Of a stretch of 64,000 nt of DNA, positions 60,300-64,000 are shown piece after piece. The notes under the pieces were generated by a model that saw only the letters and a program-made list of their open reading frames with translations, was not told the origin of the DNA and ran no database searches. Every line of letters starts with the position of its first letter. The stretch's first letter is position 1. Source of the DNA: Serratia nevei. GTDB lineage: Bacteria > Pseudomonadota > Gammaproteobacteria > Enterobacterales > Enterobacteriaceae. The stretch is from positions 22,316-86,315 of the forward strand of contig NZ_JAMYWQ010000023.1 in assembly GCF_024160145.1 (NCBI RefSeq), given 5' to 3'. A program made the translations under genes and the position numbers.

Positions 60300-60350
60300 T
60301 GAGATTCCTCTGCCTTAATGAAAGTGGCGCTATTGAAGCAATCTATGGCG

Positions 60351-60381
60351 GAAATAACAAGACGGGCCTTGGCCCGTCTTG
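60351..60381 (-). terminator. Terminator after metQ
   Basis: On the minus strand, a perfect 11-bp CAAGACGGGCC/GGCCCGTCTTG stem with a 2-base centre is followed by TTATTTCC. It closes the metNIQ transcript. Confidence 0.8.
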
Positions 60382-60413
60382 CAATTATAGGAATAAAATG
60401 GGTGAATAAGCGC

Positions 60414-61229
60414 TTACCAGCCTTTCACCGCTCCGCCGTTGAAGATTTTGTTGGCGGCGGCGTCAACTTCGTCAGACTGGTAGGCCTGCACGAATTTCTT
60501 CACGTTTTCCGCATCTTTGTTATCTTCGCGCGCAACCAGCAGGTTGACGTAAGGCGAGTCTTTATCTTCCACGAACAGGCCGTCTTTCGCCGGCGTCAGG
60601 CCGATCTGGCTGGCGTAAGTGGTGTTGATCACCGCCAGTGCGATCTGCTGATCGTCCAGAGAACGTGGCAGCTGAGGCGCTTCCAGCTCAACCAGCTTCA
60701 GGTTTTTCGGGTTCTCGGTCACGTCCAGCACGGTTGGCAGCAGGCCAACGCCGTCTTTCAGTTTGATCAGACCGACTTTCTGCAGCAACAGCAGCGAACG
60801 GCCCAGGTTGGTCGGATCGTTAGGCAGTGCGATCTGAGAACCGTCCTTCAGCTCGGCCAGCGATTTGATTTTCTTGGAGTAACCGGCGATCGGGTAAACG
60901 AAGGTGTTGCCGACCGGCACCAGCTTGTAGCCGCGATCTTTAATCTGCTGATCCAGGTACGGTTTGTGCTGGAAGGCGTTCAGGTCGATATCGCCTTTAC
61001 TCAGCGCTTCGTTAGGCAACACGTAGTCGTTGAAGGTCACCAGCTCAACGTCCAGACCGTATTTCTCTTTCGCCACTTTCTGAGCCACTTCAGCTACTTG
61101 CTGTTCAGCGCCGACGATTACGCCGACCTTGATGTGGTTCGGATTCTTTTCATCCTGGCCACAGCCCGCCAGGGCCAGAGTGCCGATCAGTGCGCCAATT
61201 GCCGCGATGGATTTAAATTTTAACGACAT
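60414..61229 (-). CDS. metQ: Methionine-binding lipoprotein MetQ
   Basis: A 271-residue NlpA-family lipoprotein, with lipobox LAGC near residue 22 (ALAGCGQDEK). It delivers D- and L-methionine to MetNI. Typical segments are VGVIVGAEQQVAEVAQ and IALPNDPTNLGRSLLLLQK. It is the last gene of metNIQ, 39 bases after metI. Confidence 0.97.
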   Translation of the reverse strand: MSLKFKSIAAIGALIGTLALAGCGQDEKNPNHIKVGVIVGAEQQVAEVAQKVAKEKYGLDVELVTFNDYVLPNEALSKGDIDLNAFQHKPYLDQQIKDRGYKLVPVGNTFVYPIAGYSKKIKSLAELKDGSQIALPNDPTNLGRSLLLLQKVGLIKLKDGVGLLPTVLDVTENPKNLKLVELEAPQLPRSLDDQQIALAVINTTYASQIGLTPAKDGLFVEDKDSPYVNLLVAREDNKDAENVKKFVQAYQSDEVDAAANKIFNGGAVKGW

Positions 61230-61268
61230 ATCCCTTCCTCATTAGACTCGCATTAATATGCGGTGAAA

Positions 61269-61922
61269 CTATTTATGGGTAACGGCTTTGACGATGCGAT
61301 CGCCGCAGAACTGGATCAGATAAACCAAAACTACCAGTAATACTAATACGGTATTCATCACTGTGGCGTTATAACCGATATAACCGTATTGGTAACCGAT
61401 TTGGCCCAGACCGCCGGCGCCCACCGCGCCGCCCATGGCGGAGTAGCCCACCAGGGTGATCAGCGTGATGGTTGCGGCGTTGACCAGGCCCGGCAGGGCT
61501 TCCGGCAACAACACTTTTTTGATGATCTGCATCGGCGTGGCGCCCATGGCGCGCGCCGCTTCCACCAGACCGGACGGGATCTCCAGCAGGGCGTTTTCCA
61601 CCATGCGAGCGATGAACGGTGCGGCGCCCACGGTCAACGGCACGATCGCCGCCTGCAGACCGATCGAGGTGCCGACGATCATGCGGGTAAACGGTATCAT
61701 CCAAACCAGCAGGATAATGAACGGGATGGAACGGAAGATGTTCACCAACCCGGACAGGATTTTATACAGCGAGTTGTTGGCGATGATCTGCCCCGGGCGG
61801 GTGACATACAACAGCACGCCTACCGGCAGGCCGAGCACGAAACCGAAGAAGCCGGAGACAAAGGTCATCATGACGGTTTCCCACACGCCGCGCGCCATCA
61901 ACCACATCATTGCCTCAGACAT
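61269..61922 (-). CDS. metI: Methionine ABC transporter permease MetI
   Basis: A 217-residue inner-membrane permease with five helices. The EAA-loop contacting MetN appears as [26 protein letters not shown]. It overlaps metN by eight bases, suggesting coupled translation. It forms the transporter MetN2I2 with metN. Confidence 0.97.
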   Translation of the reverse strand: MSEAMMWLMARGVWETVMMTFVSGFFGFVLGLPVGVLLYVTRPGQIIANNSLYKILSGLVNIFRSIPFIILLVWMIPFTRMIVGTSIGLQAAIVPLTVGAAPFIARMVENALLEIPSGLVEAARAMGATPMQIIKKVLLPEALPGLVNAATITLITLVGYSAMGGAVGAGGLGQIGYQYGYIGYNATVMNTVLVLLVVLVYLIQFCGDRIVKAVTHK

Positions 61923-62946
61923 AACCCAAAACCTCTACTTTTACCTGATTTTCCTGCAGGAACTTAATCGTCGCCAGCGCGTCTTCATCGCTGCCGTGCA
62001 GCTCCGCCAGCATCACGCCGAATTTCACGCCGCCGGCATAATCCATCTGGGCGCTGATAATGTTGTTGTTCACGTTGAAGCGGCGAGCGGCTTCAGACAG
62101 CAGCGGCGCGTCGACCGACTGGCCGGTGAACTCCAGGCGCAGCAGCGGCTGGCGGCCGCCCTGACGCTCCGGCGACAGGCGCGCGGCGTAGTCGTCCGGG
62201 ATATCCAGATGCAGCGTGGACTGAATGAACTGTTGCGCCAGCGGGGTTTTTGGGTGCGAGAACACTTCGCTGACGCTGTCTTTTTCGATCAGCTGCCCCT
62301 GGCTGATGACCGCGACCTGGTCGCAGATGCGTTTCACCACGTCCATTTCATGGGTGATCAGCAAAATGGTCAGGCCCAGGCGGCGGTTGATGTCTTTCAG
62401 CAGCTCCAGGATGGAACGGGTGGTAGCCGGATCCAGCGCGCTGGTGGCTTCATCACACAGCAGCACTTTAGGGTTGCTGGCCAGCGCACGGGCGATAGCC
62501 ACACGCTGTTTCTGGCCGCCGGACAGGTTGGCCGGGTAGGCGTCGTGCTTGTCCGCCAGGCCGACCAGCTCCAGCAGTTCTGTCACGCGCTTTTTAATCT
62601 CGGCGCGCGGCGTGTTGTCCAGCTCCAGCGGCAGCGCCACGTTGCCGAACACCGTGCGGGAAGAGAGCAGGTTGAAGTGCTGGAAGATCATGCCGATTTG
62701 GCGACGGGCGCGCGTCAGTTCGCTTTCCGACAGCGAGGTCAGATCCTGGCCATCGACCAGCACCTGGCCGGACGTCGGGCGCTCCAGCATGTTGGCGCAG
62801 CGGATCAGCGTGCTTTTACCGGCGCCGGAAGAGCCGATAACGCCATAGATTTGCCCGGCAGGGACGTGAAGGGTCACGTCAGAGAGCGCGGTAATGGTGC
62901 GCGAACCCTGCTGGAACACTTTAGTGATGTTAGAAAGTTTAATCAT
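61915..62946 (-). CDS. metN: Methionine ABC transporter ATP-binding protein MetN
   Basis: A 343-residue ATPase. Walker A is GSSGAGKST at residues 38-46, the signature is [16 protein letters not shown] and Walker B is [12 protein letters not shown]. The C-terminal ACT-like (C2) domain, about 265-343, binds methionine and inhibits the transporter when internal methionine is high. It is first of the metNIQ operon, driven by a promoter with MetJ boxes about 80-100 bases upstream. Confidence 0.98.
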   Translation of the reverse strand: MIKLSNITKVFQQGSRTITALSDVTLHVPAGQIYGVIGSSGAGKSTLIRCANMLERPTSGQVLVDGQDLTSLSESELTRARRQIGMIFQHFNLLSSRTVFGNVALPLELDNTPRAEIKKRVTELLELVGLADKHDAYPANLSGGQKQRVAIARALASNPKVLLCDEATSALDPATTRSILELLKDINRRLGLTILLITHEMDVVKRICDQVAVISQGQLIEKDSVSEVFSHPKTPLAQQFIQSTLHLDIPDDYAARLSPERQGGRQPLLRLEFTGQSVDAPLLSEAARRFNVNNNIISAQMDYAGGVKFGVMLAELHGSDEDALATIKFLQENQVKVEVLGYV

Positions 62947-63021
62947 ATTTTTCTTATTTTAGCGTGGTTGCCCGTGGCTAGATAAAAGTAAACCTCGGCG
63001 TGGAACCAAGGCATGGATCAG

Positions 63022-63050
63022 ATGTTAAGGCGTCTAGACGTCTAAGTCAA
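63022..63050 (-). promoter_or_regulatory. metNIQ promoter with MetJ boxes in the spacer
   Basis: On the minus strand a -35 TTGACT (63050-63045), a 17-base spacer and a -10 TAACAT (63027-63022) form a good promoter. The spacer contains AGACGTCT (63036-63043), the exact MetJ consensus, and next to it AGGCGTCT (63028-63035, read on the plus strand), 7 of 8 matches. A further weak box may extend on each side. MetJ with S-adenosylmethionine would thus block RNA polymerase directly. Confidence 0.88.
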
Positions 63051-63134
63051 CGGCCAACGACGTTCTCCGGCGTTCTCAGTGCGGGGTAAAACATGCGATA
63101 CTGTCAGCGTATACAGGCCCTCAGGAGCAAAGCG

Positions 63135-63698
63135 GTGACACAAAGCGTTCCAGCAATTTTTCTCGATCGTGACGGTACGATTAACGTTGACCATGGCTAT
63201 GTCCATGAGATCGACAACTTCCACTTTATTGACGGCGTGATTGACGCCTGTCGCGAACTCAAAAAGATGGGCTTCGCGTTGGTGATGGTGACCAACCAGT
63301 CCGGCATTGCGCGCGGCAAGTTCAGCGAAGACCAATTTATGTACCTGACCGAGTGGATGGACTGGTCGCTGGCCGATCGCGACGTCGACTTCGACGGCAT
63401 CTATTTCTGCCCGCATCATCCAGAGGCAGTAATAGAAGAGTATCGTCAGGTGTGTGACTGCCGTAAACCGCAGCCGGGCATGCTGCTGCAAGCGCAGCAG
63501 GAATTGAACATCGATATGGCCGCTTCTTATATGGTGGGCGATAAACCGGAAGATATGCAGGCGGCGATCGCGGCCGGCGTTGGTACCAAGGTATTGGTGC
63601 GCACCGGCAAGCCGGTGACCGAGCAGGGCGAACAGCTGGCCGATTGGGTGCTAAATAGCCTGGCGGACCTGCCGGCAGCCATCAAAAAGCGGGTTTAA
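63135..63698 (+). CDS. gmhB: D-glycero-beta-D-manno-heptose 1,7-bisphosphate 7-phosphatase GmhB
   Basis: A 187-residue HAD-family phosphatase of the heptose pathway for LPS inner core. The nucleophile motif DRDGTIN is in [16 protein letters not shown]; the zinc-binding Cys/His loop is CPHHP...CDCRKP. The start is GTG 63135 (MTQSVPAIF), with AGGAG seven bases upstream; an earlier ATG at 63093 lacks a ribosome binding site. It is divergent from metN and precedes the rRNA operon, as in E. coli. Confidence 0.96.
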   Translation: MTQSVPAIFLDRDGTINVDHGYVHEIDNFHFIDGVIDACRELKKMGFALVMVTNQSGIARGKFSEDQFMYLTEWMDWSLADRDVDFDGIYFCPHHPEAVIEEYRQVCDCRKPQPGMLLQAQQELNIDMAASYMVGDKPEDMQAAIAAGVGTKVLVRTGKPVTEQGEQLADWVLNSLADLPAAIKKRV

Positions 63699-63750
63699 TA
63701 AGCGTTACGAGTGAATAGTGAGCGGTCAGATAAAAAATGCATATTATCGC

Positions 63751-63778
63751 TTGTCATTCTGAACCGGCTCCCTATAAT
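63751..63778 (+). promoter_or_regulatory. rRNA operon promoter P1
   Basis: TTGTCA (63751-63756), a 16-base spacer and a perfect TATAAT (63773-63778) precede a GC-rich discriminator (GCGCCTCC). An A/T-rich UP-element-like stretch (AAAAAATGCATATTA) lies upstream. These are hallmarks of a stringently controlled rrn P1. Confidence 0.88.
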
Positions 63779-63785
63779 GCGCCTC

Positions 63786-64000
63786 CATCGACACGGCGCA
63801 AGTGATTCACTTCACGCAGCGGCCGGGAAGAAAGAGAAAAAATCCTGAAAATTAGGGTTGACTCTGAAAGAGGAAAGCGTAATATACGCCACCTCGAGTT
63901 AGCAAGCGAAAGCGCCTAACTCACTGCTCTTTAACAATTTATCAGACAATCTGTGTGGGCACTCCACAAGACGATATCCAGCATCTTCGGATGCAAAAAA
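63786..64000 (+). other. Leader of a ribosomal RNA operon (5' part)
   Basis: The leader contains a boxB-like hairpin (GAGTTAG 63896-63902 with CTAACTC 63916-63922) and boxA (TGCTCTTTAACA, 63925-63936), the antitermination site for NusB/S10. Sequence typical of the region 5' to 16S rRNA follows. The 16S gene itself begins outside the window. In E. coli rrnH lies at this position after gmhB. Confidence 0.9.
63858..63885 (+). promoter_or_regulatory. rRNA operon promoter P2
   Basis: TTGACT (63858-63863) and TAATAT (63880-63885), 16 bases apart, lie about 107 bases after P1, the usual spacing of rrn P2. Confidence 0.85.

Noticed and set aside
60318..61223. 301-codon frame opposite metQ as a possible gene
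   Set aside because: Antisense to a clear lipoprotein gene; no domain, no ribosome binding site.

Overview
The window reads as chromosome of a GC-rich member of the Enterobacterales, most likely Serratia (S. marcescens group). This is inferred from protein sequences that closely track E. coli homologues recalled from memory, from E. coli-like gene order, and from strong G/C third-position bias. I see no prophage, insertion sequence, CRISPR array, integrase, toxin cluster or obvious defence island. Nearly all coding sequence belongs to recognisable families; the notable features are gene order, regulatory elements and a few inserted genes.

Region 1 (1-18290) resembles the E. coli gcvA-to-yqcA segment: gcvA (3' end only), ygdD, rlmM, xni, ppnN, queF, syd, the regulatory RNA csrB, yqcC, truC, yqcA. 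Two insertions relative to E. coli interrupt it. One is an MFS transporter gene between csrB and yqcC. The other is an 8.4-kb pair between yqcC and truC: a 1991-residue membrane-anchored alpha-2-macroglobulin and penicillin-binding protein 1C. That pair plausibly acts in periplasmic defence (protease trapping plus peptidoglycan repair).

Region 2 (18348-63700) follows the E. coli 4-5 minute region almost gene for gene: yaeH, dapD, glnD and map on the minus strand; then rpsB-tsf, pyrH, frr, dxr, the envelope-biogenesis run uppS-cdsA-rseP-bamA-skp-lpxD-fabZ-lpxA-lpxB-rnhB-dnaE-accA, then ldcC and yaeR. Here the acid-stress cluster cadC-cadB-cadA-dtpC is inserted, so two lysine decarboxylase genes (ldcC, cadA) lie about 4 kb apart. 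The E. coli order then resumes with tilS, a small cytochrome c gene not found there in E. coli, rof, yaeP, yaeQ, arfB, nlpE, proS, trmO, rcsF, metQ-metI-metN and gmhB.

The last 300 bases hold tandem promoters and the leader of a ribosomal RNA operon whose 16S gene starts beyond the window. Regulatory elements readable from sequence include a perfect UvrY/SirA-type palindrome upstream of csrB, a metN promoter whose -35/-10 spacer consists of two MetJ boxes, the rpsB leader (t44), many rho-independent terminators, an AT-rich Pcad region, and a possible unannotated small RNA or attenuator between dxr and uppS.
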